A stretch of 64,000 nt of DNA from Dasypus novemcinctus. Taxonomy: Eukaryota > Chordata > Mammalia > Cingulata > Dasypodidae. The notes under the pieces were generated by a model. It had not been told where the DNA came from, searched no databases, and saw only the letters and a program-made list of their open reading frames with translations. A program made the translations under genes and the position numbers. Where the stretch lies: positions 27,247,278 to 27,311,277 of the forward strand of contig NC_080689.1 in assembly GCF_030445035.2 (NCBI RefSeq). Direction: 5' to 3'. Shown here in pieces: positions 24,990-37,324 of the stretch (its first letter is position 1; every line of letters begins with the position of its first letter).

Positions 24990-26280
24990 AGCCATTCTTG
25001 TATTCTTGGGATAAATTCTATTTGGTTGTAATGTATTTTTATTCTTTTAAATACATTCCTGAATTTAATTTACTAGTATTTTATTGAGGATCTTTTCAAT
25101 TCTGCTCAGAAATGAGTTTGGTCTATAATTTCTTTACTGTTCTTGTCTGATTTGAGTATCAGGGCTGTACTAGAGTCATAAAGGAATTGGATAGCATTTG
25201 CTTCCTTCCCAATTTTCTCAAATCATTTTATATGATAGCTATTATTTATTGATTGAAAGTTTCATAAAATCTCATTTGTTAAAACCATTTGGGCCTGATG
25301 TTTGTCAAAGGGGAATATTTTGATCGATTGTTGTCTGATCTACTACTGTTTTTTTAATTTATTCAGGCTCCCTATTTCTTTCATAGTTAATTTTGATAAT
25401 TTATATTTTTCTAATTGTTTCTATTGAATCTATGTATTCAAATTTAGTAACATGATGTTTTTAATATTTTCTTAAGAATTAAAAATTCTAAAAGCTTGTC
25501 TTTTTAAACTTTACTTGAATCTTTAATTATGTTCTCCTTTTCTGTCCTAATATTTTTTGTGCTTTCTTTTTTTTCTAAATAAGCCTCAATAGAAGTTTGT
25601 CAGTATTATTAGATTTTCAAAATACTAGCTTTTGGTTTTGTTAGTCACCTATGATATGTGTGTATGTGTATATGTTAGTTTGTGTGTATGTGTTTCTGTT
25701 TTATTAATCTCTTTACCTGTCTTTATTATTTCCTTTCTCATTATTTAGATTTACATTATCATTCTTTTTAACTCCTTGAGTTGGATACTTAATTATTGCT
25801 AATCTTTTTTTATTATCTTTAAAATAAATGTACCCTGTGTTCTCTTCATCAGGAACTCATAGTAGTTTGGTATGTTGAGGTCTTCCATTTAATTTACACT
25901 TCTCTTAATCTGAGTTGTGTGAGTGTGTAAATGTATTTTGTTCTGGGTAAATTTCTCTGTATAGTATTATCTTCCAATTTTCTAAAATTTCCTTTAAGCA
26001 TGTCCACTTTAAAGTTTATTTCATCCATTCTGTGTGTGTGTGTGTGTTTTAATTATTACTATGGCTATATTTTTAATGCTCAGGATTCTAATTGGTTCCT
26101 TTTCATAATCATCCATACTTGTTTCATTAATGCCAATTTGCTCTTCATAATTTTTACGGGTGTTATTACTCTGCTTAATTCCTTTGAGAATCTTGAACAG
26201 ACTCATTTAAAAGAAGTAATTTTCAGATGTTCCATTATTCTTTGTCAGTGTGAATTCTCCATGTTGTTGCTTCTATTTTT
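24990..26280 (-). mobile_element. LINE-1 ORF2 (reverse transcriptase region), antisense
   Basis: The plus strand shows the complement of the L1 RT region: AGCCATTCTTGTATTCTTGGG (25001), TTTATTGAGGATCTTTTCAATTC (25081), GTATCAGGGCTGTACTAG (25158), TGTTAAAACCATTTGGGCC (25278). A GT run lies at 26031-26048. Frames on the minus strand are broken by stops and deletions. Confidence 0.65.
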
Positions 26281-26284
26281 AGCT

Positions 26285-26815
26285 GTCTTAGCGATTGTTC
26301 CCTCCCTTCCCCCCTTCCCTTGCTTCCCCTCTTCCTTCCTCTCTCTGGGCTCAACCTTCCCTATCTAGTAATTCTGTGGTTACCTCTATCCATTTTCTAG
26401 GACTCCCAGGACAGACCCATGTCTTATCCTATAAGATCCTTTCTCCAGAGTCAGATTGTGGCTGAGAATGTCTTTCTCTTCTACTCTCCCTGGGTAGCAG
26501 ATTTGTACAAGCCCAAAGCCCATTCAAGGGGAGAGCCCTATCCCTACCCTTGATTTCAGGAGAGTCTCTTTTCTCCCTTGGGGGATATTTAGCTTCCAAT
26601 ACTCTGCAGGAGTTGAGCTCCTGACTGCCAGTTTACTTCTGGCAGAATCTAGAAGGTCTACATCTTCAGACCATTTACTATATCATTTCTGTTCCAATTC
26701 TGGGATTGTGAACATTTCTCCCATTTACAAAGCACCATCTTGGCTAAAAGTCCACTCCCATTTGCTTCCCTTATAGTCTTAGAAACTTCTCTCTCTAAGA
26801 TCACACCTTCATGTT
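26285..26815. other. unassigned sequence
   Basis: A short pyrimidine tract (26295-26345) is followed by about 450 bp without a gene or repeat that I recognise. Confidence 0.35.
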
Positions 26816-26819
26816 GTCA

Positions 26820-27800
26820 TCACCAAATTAAGTAGTTCTTCAGTCGACATTCTTCACTCCCTTGCAGCATCCAACAATGTTGATAGCTCTTCCTTTTTTC
26901 CCTCTCTCCCTTTGACTACTGTGATGCTTCACTCTCCTGGTTAACTACCTCATCTCATTCTTTCCTTTTTTTTTTTTTTAACTGCTTTCACTTCTTTTTC
27001 CATTTTGTAACTGTGGATGTCCCACAAAGCCAAGTCCTTTACCCTCTCTCTCTCTTGATCTTCCACACTCTCTCATCTTCAGTAAGTTTTTTTTTTTTTT
27101 AAGATTTATTTTATTTATATTCTCTGTGTATTCCTCTGTGTCTGTGTCTGTTGTCTTCTCTTTAGGCGGCACCAGGCACCAGGAACTGATCCTGGGGACT
27201 TCCGGAGTGGGGGAGAGGAGCTCAACCTCTTGTGCCACCTCAGCTCCCTGATCTGCTTTGTCTCTTATTGTCTCTCCTCTGTGTCTTCCTCTTGTTGCAT
27301 CATCTTGCTGCACCAGCTCTCTGCTTGGGGTAGCACTCTGCTTGGGCCAGCTTGCCTTTACCAGGAGACCCCACGAATCGAATCCTGGACCTCCTATATG
27401 GTAGATAGGAGCCTGATCGCTTGAGCTGCATCCATTTCCCTTCAATGATTTCTAAGGTGAGTCCTTACCTGTATCCCAGGGCTTTTTTCTTCTGAGCTGT
27501 CTCTACAGGTCTGCTTGTGACACATTCCACTTGATAGGTCCTGCCAGTTCCTCAGATTTCCTCCCCTTTCGAAACTGCCAAATTCTGTCAAAGACACCAT
27601 CTTTCTCTCAGTTTCTAAGGCTCAAAACAATCATCTTGGATTCCTCCTGCTTTCCCCAGAGCCAGTTAATTACACATCCTAGTGATTCTCTTTCCTTGGA
27701 TTTCCTTTTCCTTGCCATTGCACTGTCCACACACTTGCTGTGGTCCCTTGTTTTTTTTTCTTTTGGACAACTGCAGTAATCTCCCAGTGAAGCAGGATAA
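26820..27800 (+). mobile_element. LINE-2 fragment, sense, split by a SINE
   Basis: Both flanks of the SINE at 27087-27439 read like L2: CTTGATCTTCCACACTC before it; TCATCTTGGATTCCTCCTGC, TGCCATTGCACTGTCC and ACAACTGCAGTAATCTCCCAG after it. It is heavily diverged. Confidence 0.5.
27087..27439 (-). mobile_element. DAS-type SINE, dimeric form, inverted
   Basis: Plus-strand order is T-rich tail, complement of a second head (GGTTCCTGG-like, near 27180-27245), then the complement of the first head (AGGTCCAGGATTCG in reverse near 27375-27400) and TCCATTTCCC. Flanking duplication CTTCAGT/CTTCAAT is short. Confidence 0.85.
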
Positions 27801-28059
27801 TTAAATGTGACCTGGGTGATGTTTAGATGTGTTTGCATGAAAATATGTGATTTGGGCTCTGTCCTCCTCCCAAAAAACCAAGCTTAATTTGTAGTCACAG
27901 CTTTATTCCCTGCTACCCACCCTTCCTGCCTACTAAGAGGGAAGAATCCTTTGTTGTATGGGCAAAACATTGGGACTGTTGTGCTGATGGAGATGATGGG
28001 TGCAGCCCAGCAAGGCTAAATTGATTTACCTTAGAGAGAGAGCAAGAAGTTATTCAAAA

Positions 28060-28340
28060 GAAAATAATTTATTAGAGCTGACTATGAGTAGGAATTGTTT
28101 GGACAGTCCTGGGAGGATGGAGTAATATTCCAGACAGAGGAGGGAGCACAAGACAGAAGCAAACTAGACTCTGCTGGGTGCAAGTTTGTGTGTATATGTG
28201 GATGTGTGTGTGTATGGTATGGAAACTACAAAGAGTTGCTGAAAGCCAGGGAAAGGTGAGAGCTGAAACTGGACAGAAAAGCTTTACATGCCATGTTAAG
28301 AGAATATCATCTGGGGAGTCACTGAATCACTGAACATTGT
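28060..28340 (-). mobile_element. LINE-2 fragment, antisense
   Basis: The block AGTAATATTCCAGACAGAGG (28112) through GCACAAGACAGAAGC matches the antisense L2 string normally seen as a TTCCAGGCAGAGGGAACAG relative. It is diverged, and boundaries are approximate. Confidence 0.4.
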
Positions 28341-28689
28341 TAACATTGGAGGACATCTTTCACCGAGCAGGCCTCAAGAGGGAGGAGTGGTGGGGATGGG
28401 ATGAAATTGTGACTGGGGCTTGGCACTGCTTCTTTAGGGCCTGCTTGGGATGCCTGGAAGAGCTGAATGGGGGGGTCTCCCTGCGCAAGGGGAGAAGGGG
28501 CAGCCCTCTAGAGGGTTTCTGGGATAGTCAGAATGTATGTGCCAGGTGTGGGAGGCAGAATTATGATTTAATCCAGAGAAGCTAGGGTCCTAGCTGAGAA
28601 GATGACTGCATGGCTGTCATACCTAAAAGGGATTTCAAAGAGGGAAACAGGAACGTGAGTGAAGTTGAGGTCTCAGCCCCCTCATTTCT

Positions 28690-28930
28690 ACCGTCCCCTA
28701 CTTGTAAAATTCCCATCAGTCCTTCAGTGCCCAGGGAAGTCAACTTCTCTCTAAAATTGTTTCCTTTAGCCCACAGCTGAAGGAATGTCTTTCTCTTCAG
28801 AAACTCTATAACTTGTGCTTTACAAATCTGTTATAGCCTTGTAACCCCACTTTATGTTAATCTCTGAAGATTATTTTGCTTATGTTTGTATCTCCTCCCC
28901 TATCTGGACTCTGCACTGTATACACTCTCT
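28690..28930 (+). mobile_element. LINE-2 3' fragment, sense
   Basis: The order CCCAGGGAAGTCAACTTC, AGCACTTG-like text and GTTTGTATCTCCTCCCC followed by CTGGACTCTGC resembles the 3' part of L2. Weak but consistent orientation. Confidence 0.4.
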
Positions 28931-31900
28931 ACTAAAAAAAAAAAATTGGACTGAATCTTCACTTCCATATGAAAAGCAAAAGCATACCCTACAGGATTTA
29001 AGAATATGAAGATTAAATAATAAAATATTTCAAGAATTTGAACATATTCAAGGTTCCATCTATATAGAGGCTAAATAATTCAAGCAAATATTTGAAACAG
29101 AGCACAGAAGCTTATCTAATAATTCAGTACATTGTTCCTTATTTGGATTCATGAAAAGGGATCCTGTGCTTAGTGCTGGTGATAAATTCAGCCTCAGAAG
29201 CTTTGAAATGCAGATGAGGTTAATTACATCACAATTATATTTAAAAAATTAAAAGAAGCATATCTGAAAGGTAAATTCCTCATGTATGCCTTTTCAAAGG
29301 AAGCGTCTTCTGGAAAGAAACTGAATCACACCATGAAATATGTGGCATTTCTTTCGGTTTTCACTCTCTTCTAAACCAGTGGCAGACTCATGTGATGTGT
29401 CAGAAATGTCTTTAGTCAAATTTAGCTTCACTTCTCAAGTGAAGAAAACGTATAGGAAGTACTTCTGAGATAAGAAGAGACACATTCTGTTTTTAGCACA
29501 CATACTGCCTATGCTGCTGTGTTTATTCCTTATTTCCTTATTTGAAAATGTGGCTGTGCTTATGAAATCTATAAATTCCTACTGAAGGAGAAGAGGACTG
29601 TGTTTCCTGCAGAGCTGAGTGCTGTTCTGGAGTGCTGCTCCTCATTTGCTTTTCAGTGAAGCGCATACCACACTCATTTGTGTTTATCGCACAGCGCACA
29701 CACACAGGAAGGTTTGATCACCTGGGGATGGGGCCCAACTTCTGGTCCCAAGTAGTGTGGTGCTGAGCAAGTCACTTTACTTCAGGGTAAAATGAGGTGC
29801 CAATGCTCTCTCAGATACCTTCTTGCCAAAAATGCTCTGACGCTGCGGTTTAAGTATACTCAATCTAATTGTTTGAGGCTTTCTCTGAAAATTAAAAAAA
29901 CAAAAAGACGTGTGGCCATAAGTATCTACCACTGAGTCCTGAGTCTTATGAAATAATGCAAGGTGGGGAGAGGGTCAGAAGGCCCACTCCTCGAATTTTA
30001 CACGATTCTATCTGTCTGAGGTAGTACGCGCCAAGGGTTAGGTATCTGCGGATGCTACCAGAATTAGAGCACATGGAGATATGGCTGGTATAATTGTTAT
30101 GGCTAATTTAATTTTAGTAAAAGAAAAAAAAAATCATGCTTAGATGCAGAAAGAAATAAACCTCCAAAGAACCATATACTACATGCAGATTATGCCTAAT
30201 GTCATGAAGACTATTTCATGTAATGCTTTTTAAAAATTTTTTAAAAGGAACATTTTAAAATTATAACTGGAAGAAACAAGAGCAATGTATTTGTGATAAA
30301 ATTAAGAAGTCATTTATACATCAATGCACATCTATATATGTATGCCTGTGCATGTATAATTACATGCTATATATTATGCATATACAATACACATATATGT
30401 TGGAATATTTGTCTCTTCTATAGAAGAAAATGGTACGTTAAAAAAACATAACATCAAATTAACTCTGAAAAAATATCACATTGTTTCTGGGTTTTTATGT
30501 TACTTCCTGTTGGTCTAGTGGCAATGATTCATTATAATGTAATGTAGGTATAATACATTTGGTTTCCAGTGTCACATGGTGAATTTAAATGGATATATAA
30601 GAAATCTGAAATACTGTTTTAAAAATGTTAAACTTCAAAGAAGCCTTTTTATCAGAGAATTTGGTGTCATTAAACAGTAATTACTTTGGTTTCAATAATG
30701 CTAAAATCCCCATAGAATTTATCTTCTTTACTGAAGAAATGTGAGTGAATTGTACTTCTTAGTAATTAATGTAGAGGTCAATATACCAGCTCGCTCTCTC
30801 TCTTTTTTTTCATATAGCTCTCTTCCATTTATATGTGTTGAAATGTGTTTTCTCGATATTAGGCTTATTTGACACAGATACTAAAAAGTTTTAAAAATTC
30901 CACCATGAGTGATCTCTTTTCATATATAGCAAATTTCAATACTTGTTTTCATCAAAATTACCAACCACCTAAGGGTAAGACCCTGGATCTATTGACAATC
31001 TATTCAACTACACATGTTTTTAAAAATCTGCTTTTTCTCATACTATGTTACAAATGAAAAATGAATCAAACCTACAATTTTGTTTTTTTTTCTCTTTTTT
31101 TTTTTGATTAGCATCTTTTCCTTTCCTTCTTTCCTCCTTCATCCTTCCCTCTCCCCCTCCCTCCCTTCCTTCTTCCCTCTCTTTCTCTTCCCTTCTCTCT
31201 TTTTTCTTTCTCAACTGTGGTGCCTGGTCAGTGGTTATTTTCAAGAGTTCCGTATTTTTCCATAACTTTCTTCCATCTATTCCAGTATCTGAGAAAAGGA
31301 TTAAGTAAGAAGATTTTACTGTACTTGAAGATTTGATTAACAACATTTTGAACAAGAATCAAAGGAAGTAGAACCGTTTGGGCTCCCAGTAACCCTTCAG
31401 GTTATGAGAGGAACTGAGAAATAATGGTGTTGACCCTCTTGTGGGAAGCAGAAAGTTTCCAGGATTCATATCAGACACCATTAGGCCATAAGAATGAAAT
31501 TAAAAACACCAGACAGCTTTAAAAATGGTGACTCATTGACTGAAAAGGTCAATGCTTTACTCCAAGTGCCCCAGTGCCACCCAGAGACTGCACAGCCCAG
31601 TGGTTTGAGACCGGTGTGGTACACAGAGCACCTTCATAGCAATCAATGATCACATTAACTTTATTAACAGTATTAACTCTTTTTGGTATCAGCAATGGTG
31701 AGCTTCCTAACAGAGCGAAGGTCTAGAATATTCTGGTTAAGAAAAAAGCTAAGGATTTAAAAAATGGCCATTTATACTCATTTTAGTAGTATGAAAACAA
31801 AACCTTCAATGATTAACTATAGGTGGAGAAAAGAGTAAACAGAAATAAGGAAACACAAAAGAACAAATATTTTTGAGCCGACAGCTCCCTAATGAGGGTA

Positions 31901-32555
31901 GCAAAATTAGAGGAACAAACACTTAGGTTGAAAATAGAAGATCTCAACAAAATTTAATCTGCTAATTTAATGATAATTAATGGAAATTAGTAGAATGCAA
32001 GAGTGAGGAAATTTCTACAATTATAGCATAAAAGAATGAATAAAATTTTGCTAGAGAAGCTGCTACTGTTTTTTAAATGAGCTAAGAATCAAGCAGTAAA
32101 TTAGGACAATACCAAACCTTGGTTAACACTATTCAAGCAAATGTAAATTATCCTTGCTGTAGGTAGAAAATTTGTTTCATTTTATTTTCCATAAGTCACC
32201 TTGAGAAACACTACCAGTAAACTGAATTACAACTTTGGGCTCAATTTTCATTATCTGAATAATACTCTTAGGGCAGATATATATATATAATAATCTCCAT
32301 TTGGGGCAGGAAACATTTGCATTTGAAATCAATCCATTTCTAAATGTTCAGTTTTACATGATCTTTATCTTGTTCCATTGAATTGGTTTTTATTTTAATA
32401 AGTTGAAGCTTCAATAATGCATTTAAAAATTATGACACAATTCTGTAATTCTGATTGAACTTTCACCAAGTTTCCGAACTGTGAAAGATAAGCCAAGAAA
32501 GATAAACATTTCTCCTCTCCTCTCCTAAGGGTTAATAGGTTCAGAGTTTTCTAAA
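28931..32555. other. long stretch without recognised repeats or genes
   Basis: About 3.6 kb contains only short low-complexity parts: an A run at 28935, AT-rich sequence at 30300-30420 and a pyrimidine tract at 31080-31215. It has no SINE, LTR or L1 that I recognise and no coding signal. It could be very old repeats or conserved noncoding DNA; I cannot tell from one sequence. Confidence 0.4.
31080..31215 (+). repeat. pyrimidine-rich (TTCC/CTTTT) tract
   Basis: Almost only C and T for about 135 bp, with TTTTTTTTT and CCTTCC units. The 105-codon Lys/Glu-rich frame opposite is an effect of composition. Confidence 0.85.
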
Positions 32556-32567
32556 TAGTTTACTTCA

Positions 32568-32982
32568 TGGTGGCGGACTTGGCCCAGTGGTTAGGGCTTC
32601 TGTCTACCACATGGGAGGTTCGCGGTTCAAGCCCCGGGGCCTCCTTGACCCGTGTGGAGCTGGCCCATGCGCAGTGCTGATGCACCCAAGGAGTGCCCTG
32701 CCACGCACGGGTGTCCCCCGCGTAGGGGAGCCCCATGTGCAAGGAGTGCGCCCCGTAAGGAGAGCCGCCCAGTGCGAAAAAAAGTGCAGCCTGCCCAGGA
32801 ATGGTGCTGCACACACGGAGAGCTGACACAACAAGATGATGCAACCAAAAGAAACTCAGATTCCCGTGCCACCGACAACAACAGAAGTGGACAAAGAATA
32901 CGCAGCAAATAGACACAGAGATCAGACAACCGGGGTGGGGGAGGAGGGGAGAGAAATAAATAAATAAATCTTTAAAAAAAAA
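32568..32982 (+). mobile_element. DAS-type SINE, long form
   Basis: Complete copy with A box (TTGGCCCAGTGGTTAGGGC), B box (GCGGTTCAAGCCCC) and AAATAAATAAATAAATC tail. TSD TAGTTTACTTCA (12 bp, perfect) at 32556-32567 and 32983-32994. Both Pol III boxes look intact. Confidence 0.95.
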
Positions 32983-32994
32983 TAGTTTACTTCA

Positions 32995-34920
32995 GTGATA
33001 GTCTAGGGATTCTTTTGCTGTTGGGCCCATTTCCTTCTTGATAAGATTTTATTTTCCTTTTCCTTTCTCTTTAATCTGTTACTTAACATAGTCCCTAAAT
33101 ACAGTGTAGGCTTCCTAAACCTTTCAGTGATTTTGGTCATTATAAGATAGCTGAAGACTGGGGGAGGGTGGCATCTGTATCACTCCTGTTCCTCTTAATT
33201 CTTTGCTTTCCTCCTCCTTTTTTGATACAATAACTTACATATTTGGCACCAGATTTTCATGCAACTGTTCTGACATTGAAGTAAGGATTCTATTAGTTCC
33301 ACCTTTCTGACCCTTGGCTTAGTAATGAAGAGCCTTGGAAGAAAATCCACATTTTAGACTCCTCAAATACAGGGGCCTTGTTTGGCGGGGAGTCAGGACA
33401 AGTCCGATTCCTTTCTTTGCCACCCCCCATCCTCACCTGGAAGACAGGGATCTTTGCTTCTTGGATGTCACACACCAACAGGTAGCTGTATCAGTTGATT
33501 CCAAATCCCTTCTCTCCTCCGACCCCATCTCTTCACACCCTAAGACCAAAGTGCCCGGTCCTCCAGGGCCACTAAAATTCTGAGTAATTCCATCTGTATT
33601 AAATGTAGGTTAATTGCTGTAATGGAGGATAATTTAACTCTGGACTCTGATGGAGTTATAGTCTTTTCCAAAACAGCCAATCAGGTCTCACTGGCCATGG
33701 ACTTTCCAAATGAAGAAATGAGGCAGGCTGGATTCCTCACGTGCAGCAACGTGGGAAGCCAGGGACAGAGTGAAGATTAGGCTGGGGATCTCTCTGCCAG
33801 GAAATATGGTAGAAATGAATCTCAGCCCAGTTATCTCTTTGACATCCAGCCCTATAATTCTTATTTGCTTTGGTATCTGCTGTCTCCCTTCATTTATTGA
33901 TAGGAAATTGAAGCCCAATAAATGTGAACTCATTTAACGGTAGAAGTCACACAGCAAATGAGAGGCAGAATATGGATTCTTAATCCTTGTTTGTATATAC
34001 TTTTTCTTAGCCATTCCACCCTACTGTCTTACTGTGTAATAAGTACCTGTTTGGAAGTAGGGAGAAGAGGATTGGGGGAGATTCTGGTCTTTTACTTTCT
34101 TTATATTAATGCTATTAATCATCTGATTACTATCAAATCGATTTAAGTCCTGATGAGAGCAGCACCTCCTGAAATTCATTAATGCACGTATTGATCACTT
34201 ACTGCATGCAATATAATGTATTACTTTCTATTTATGGAAATTGAAAGAAATAAAATAGGATCCCTGGTGTAGAGTATCTTATATACTAATTAAAAAACTG
34301 AATGCATAGAAAATGATGTTAGAAACTTGTATGTGACAACACATTTGTATTGTCCCATCAGCAGGATGATACTGTATTCCTTTGTAATGATCTTGCCTGC
34401 TTTTTCTGTAGCATTTTCCTTACAGCCAAGACTCTTGTAAAATGACCCCTTCAAATAAAGTGTATTTTGTCACAATGTAGGACCAAACAAGAATATACTT
34501 TCCCCTGGTTTCTTGGATATATCTTTGCAGTTCAGTTAGCAACTTCTTTATTTCTCTTATTCCTTCTTGAGGCTGAAATTGATTTTCATTGGTAGACATT
34601 ATGAGTGATTTTGAGCCAGACTTGAATATGTTGTTGGCTAGATTCTCCATGGATTTTCTCTGTGAGTGAGGCTTAGACTTAGACACAGGGTGCTCTGCCT
34701 GCTTCAATGCGAGGGCCTCTAGGCAGCTCCCAGTTCCTTTCTCCTCCCATCCCTGCTTCCCCATCCCCTTCCCCAGTGGGTAGGGCAGGGGCAGGGACCT
34801 TCCCTGACTGCAGTGCAGGGGTGTGGTCTAGCAGCTCATGTTGGGATTCCACCTTTTGGGAAGCTCTTCCTTTCAGTGGTTAGACTACTAAGAGGAATTA
34901 GTTAGGTTGTTTTGTGTTTG
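32995..34920. other. unassigned sequence with an old MIR
   Basis: No gene is seen. A MIR remnant lies at 33885-33990, and a MIR/L2-like tail may lie at 34180-34240. The rest has no feature I can support. Confidence 0.4.
33885..33990 (-). mobile_element. MIR SINE remnant
   Basis: AAATTGAAGCCCAATAAATG, GAAGTCACACAGCAAATGAG and GGCAGAATATGGATTC follow the antisense MIR core. Confidence 0.5.
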
Positions 34921-35103
34921 TTTGTTTGTTTTTTCTTAATTGGAATAGTTGTGGGATTACAAAAATATCATGCAGGAAGAACAAAGTTCCCATGTACCCT
35001 CTTCTCACATATAGTTTTCCCTATTATTAACATTTTACATTAGTGTGATATCTTCGTTACAAATCATGGGTTTGTGTTTTTATGATAACTTATATTCAAC
35101 AAT

Positions 35104-35791
35104 TTGAAGTTCTTTTATGAATCCCCAGAAGAAAAAGATTATGTTTTTGAACTAATCCATTCCTGTGGGTGTAGGTCCTTTTGATTGGACTATGCCAGTG
35201 AGTCATGACTGTTGTCGAGAGTCACTTACTGGAGCTGATATAAACAGACACAGTGACAGACAGACACACAGAGAAAGGAAGCCGCCACATTGATCTTGCC
35301 ATGTATGAGAGAGAACTGCAGGGAAACTGAGAAGCTCTAAGGGCTGAGGGAGGTCTGAGAATCCAGAATCAGCAGAGCATTTGGGCACAGAAAGAGGCCC
35401 TTGAGAGGCTGGGCCCATGGAGTAACTCAAGGTTGAAAAGAAGAGCCATATGCCTGATAGCTCACAGCTGAACTAGGAAAGAAAGCAGAGCAGCTGAGAG
35501 TGAGAGAAAAGCCCTATGCCTGGTTCCCCACAGCTGCGGTCTGGGCGATGGCAGATTCTAGAGGGAAGTCAGAGACCTTGGCAGAGATTGGCAGCCCTCT
35601 TGCTTTGCCACACTGCAGGACCCCAGCATCAACGATTGCTGACTTTGGTGAGAAAACATCTCTGATGGTGCCTTAATTTGGACACTTTATCGCTTCAGAA
35701 CAGTGAGCTTTTAGCCATAATAAATTTCCCATTATAAAAGCCAACCCATTTCTGGTACTTTGCCTCAGTAGCCCTGTGGCAAACTAAGACA
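35104..35791 (+). mobile_element. xenarthran-type LTR, second subtype
   Basis: It starts near TGAAGTTCTTTTATGAATCC, carries AATCCATTCCTGTGGGTGTAGG (35154), a 3' block with AATAAA (about 35720) then AAAAGCCAACCCATTTCTGG, and ends near CAAACTAAGACA. The copy at 58944-59391 shares both halves. Flanking ACAAT/ACAAC suggests a 5-bp duplication. Its length, polyadenylation block and termini support an LTR, probably ERVL/MaLR class. Confidence 0.6.
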
Positions 35792-36481
35792 ACAACCTAA
35801 AATTTCCCTCTCTGAATATACAATTCAGTAGTGTTAATTACATATACAAAGTTGTGCCTCCATTCCTATAGTTCGATGGCAGATCATTCCAAAGAGAAAC
35901 TCCATACTAATTAAACATTAATACTCCATTCTCCTCCCCTTACTGTTTCTGACTTTATGAATATATTTATTTTGCTTATTTCATATAAGTGACATCATGC
36001 AGTATTTGTTCCTTCGTTTCTGACTTATTTCACTCAACATGTTGTCTTCAAGTTTCATGCATGTTGTAGCATGCATCCGAACTTCGTTCCTTTTTACAGT
36101 CAAATAAATAATATTCCATTGTATGGATAGGCCACATTTTGTTTATCCATTCATCTTTTAGACACTCGGGTTGTTTCCATCTTAGGGCAATTGTGAATAA
36201 TGCTACTATGAACATTGGAGTGAAAATGTCTGTTTGAGTCTCTGCTTTCAATATTGGGGGGTATATATATAATAGAGGGATTGTTGAATCATATGCTAAT
36301 TCTATAGTTAAATTTCTGAGGAATTATCATACGGTTTTCCACAATGGCTACACCATTGTACATTACCACCAACAATGAATGCATTTTCCCACTTCCCCAC
36401 ATCTTTTCAACACTCGTTGTTTTCCATTTTTTAAATAGTAGCCATTCTAATGGGTATGAGATGGTATCTCATTGTAGTTTT

Positions 36482-36823
36482 TTTTTAACCCCCCTCCTTG
36501 CAAATTTTTGCTTGCTGTCTGCTCTCTGTGTCCATTCACTGTATGTTATTCTATGTCTGTATTTATTTATTTTCCCTCCCCCTGCTCTCTATGTCCATTT
36601 GCTGTGCACTCTTCTGTGTTCTCACCTGTCTCTGTCTTTTTGCTGCGTCACCTTGCTGAGTAGGCTCTCCACAGCACTTGTGGGCTGGGTGTCACTCCGC
36701 AGCACTTGCGGGCCAGGCAGCATGTGGGCGAGCCTGCCTTCACAAGGAGGCCCCGGACACAAACTCAGGACCTCCCATATGGTAGATGGGAACTCATCTG
36801 AATAAGCCACAGTGATTTCTCTT
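36482..36823 (-). mobile_element. DAS-related SINE, variant with duplicated tail module
   Basis: Inverted copy. The tail-proximal string (complement of AATGGACACAGAGAGCAGACA) appears twice, near 36517-36540 and 36580-36600, so the 3' module is duplicated. The head complement ends at about 36815. TSD ATTGTAGTTTT at 36471-36481 and 36824-36834. Confidence 0.85.
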
Positions 36824-37324
36824 ATTGTAGTTTTGATTTGTATTTTCCTGATGCCTGATGACTTTGAGCATCCTTTCTTGTGCTTTTTGACCGTTTACAT
36901 AACTTTAGAGAAATGCCTATTCAAGTCTTTTTTTTTTTCTCATTTTTTAACATCTTGGCCTGCTTTTGACTCTGAGTCTCCTCTCTGGCAGGTGAGGAAA
37001 GAGAGACCTGGTGCCTTCTGTTTGGGAATGCCCTAGCACGGTACCATCTGGGGCAGCAGCCCAGTTGGTGCAGCTCTTGGCAGGGAGTGGTGATGGCATA
37101 TGAGGTGGGATTGACATACCCTTGCTTATTGCTTCTTCTTTCTGTCTGGTGTGCATTTTCCTTTTTAAATTGTATTTATGAAAAGAATGAAAGAAGAGAG
37201 AAGGAGAGAGGGGAAGGGGGCATAAAGAATGAAAAAATCATTATTTTTTCTTATATCAAAGTGACCTCTTACTTACTATGTCTCTTTCTACCTTCCAAAT
37301 TAGCTCCAGTTGTGCCTTCTAGAG

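Larger units (their letters stand above)
34925..36970 (-). mobile_element. L1M-type 3' region, antisense, split by an LTR and a SINE
   Basis: The pieces 34925-35103, 35792-36481 and 36824-36970 make one antisense L1. Recognisable strings are TTCCCATGTACCCTCTTC (34987), AATATACAATTCAGTAGTG (35814), TTCCATTGTATGGATAGGCC (36114), GTTTCCATCTTAGGGCAATTG (36173), CACAATGGCTACACCATTG (36340) and TGGGTATGAGATGGTATCTC (36451) joined across the SINE TSD to TTTTGATTTGTATTTTCCTG. Old and inactive. Confidence 0.75.

Noticed and set aside
25931-26368. 145-codon open frame, plus strand
   Set aside because: Lies antisense in a decayed L1; hydrophobic content is from T-rich sequence.
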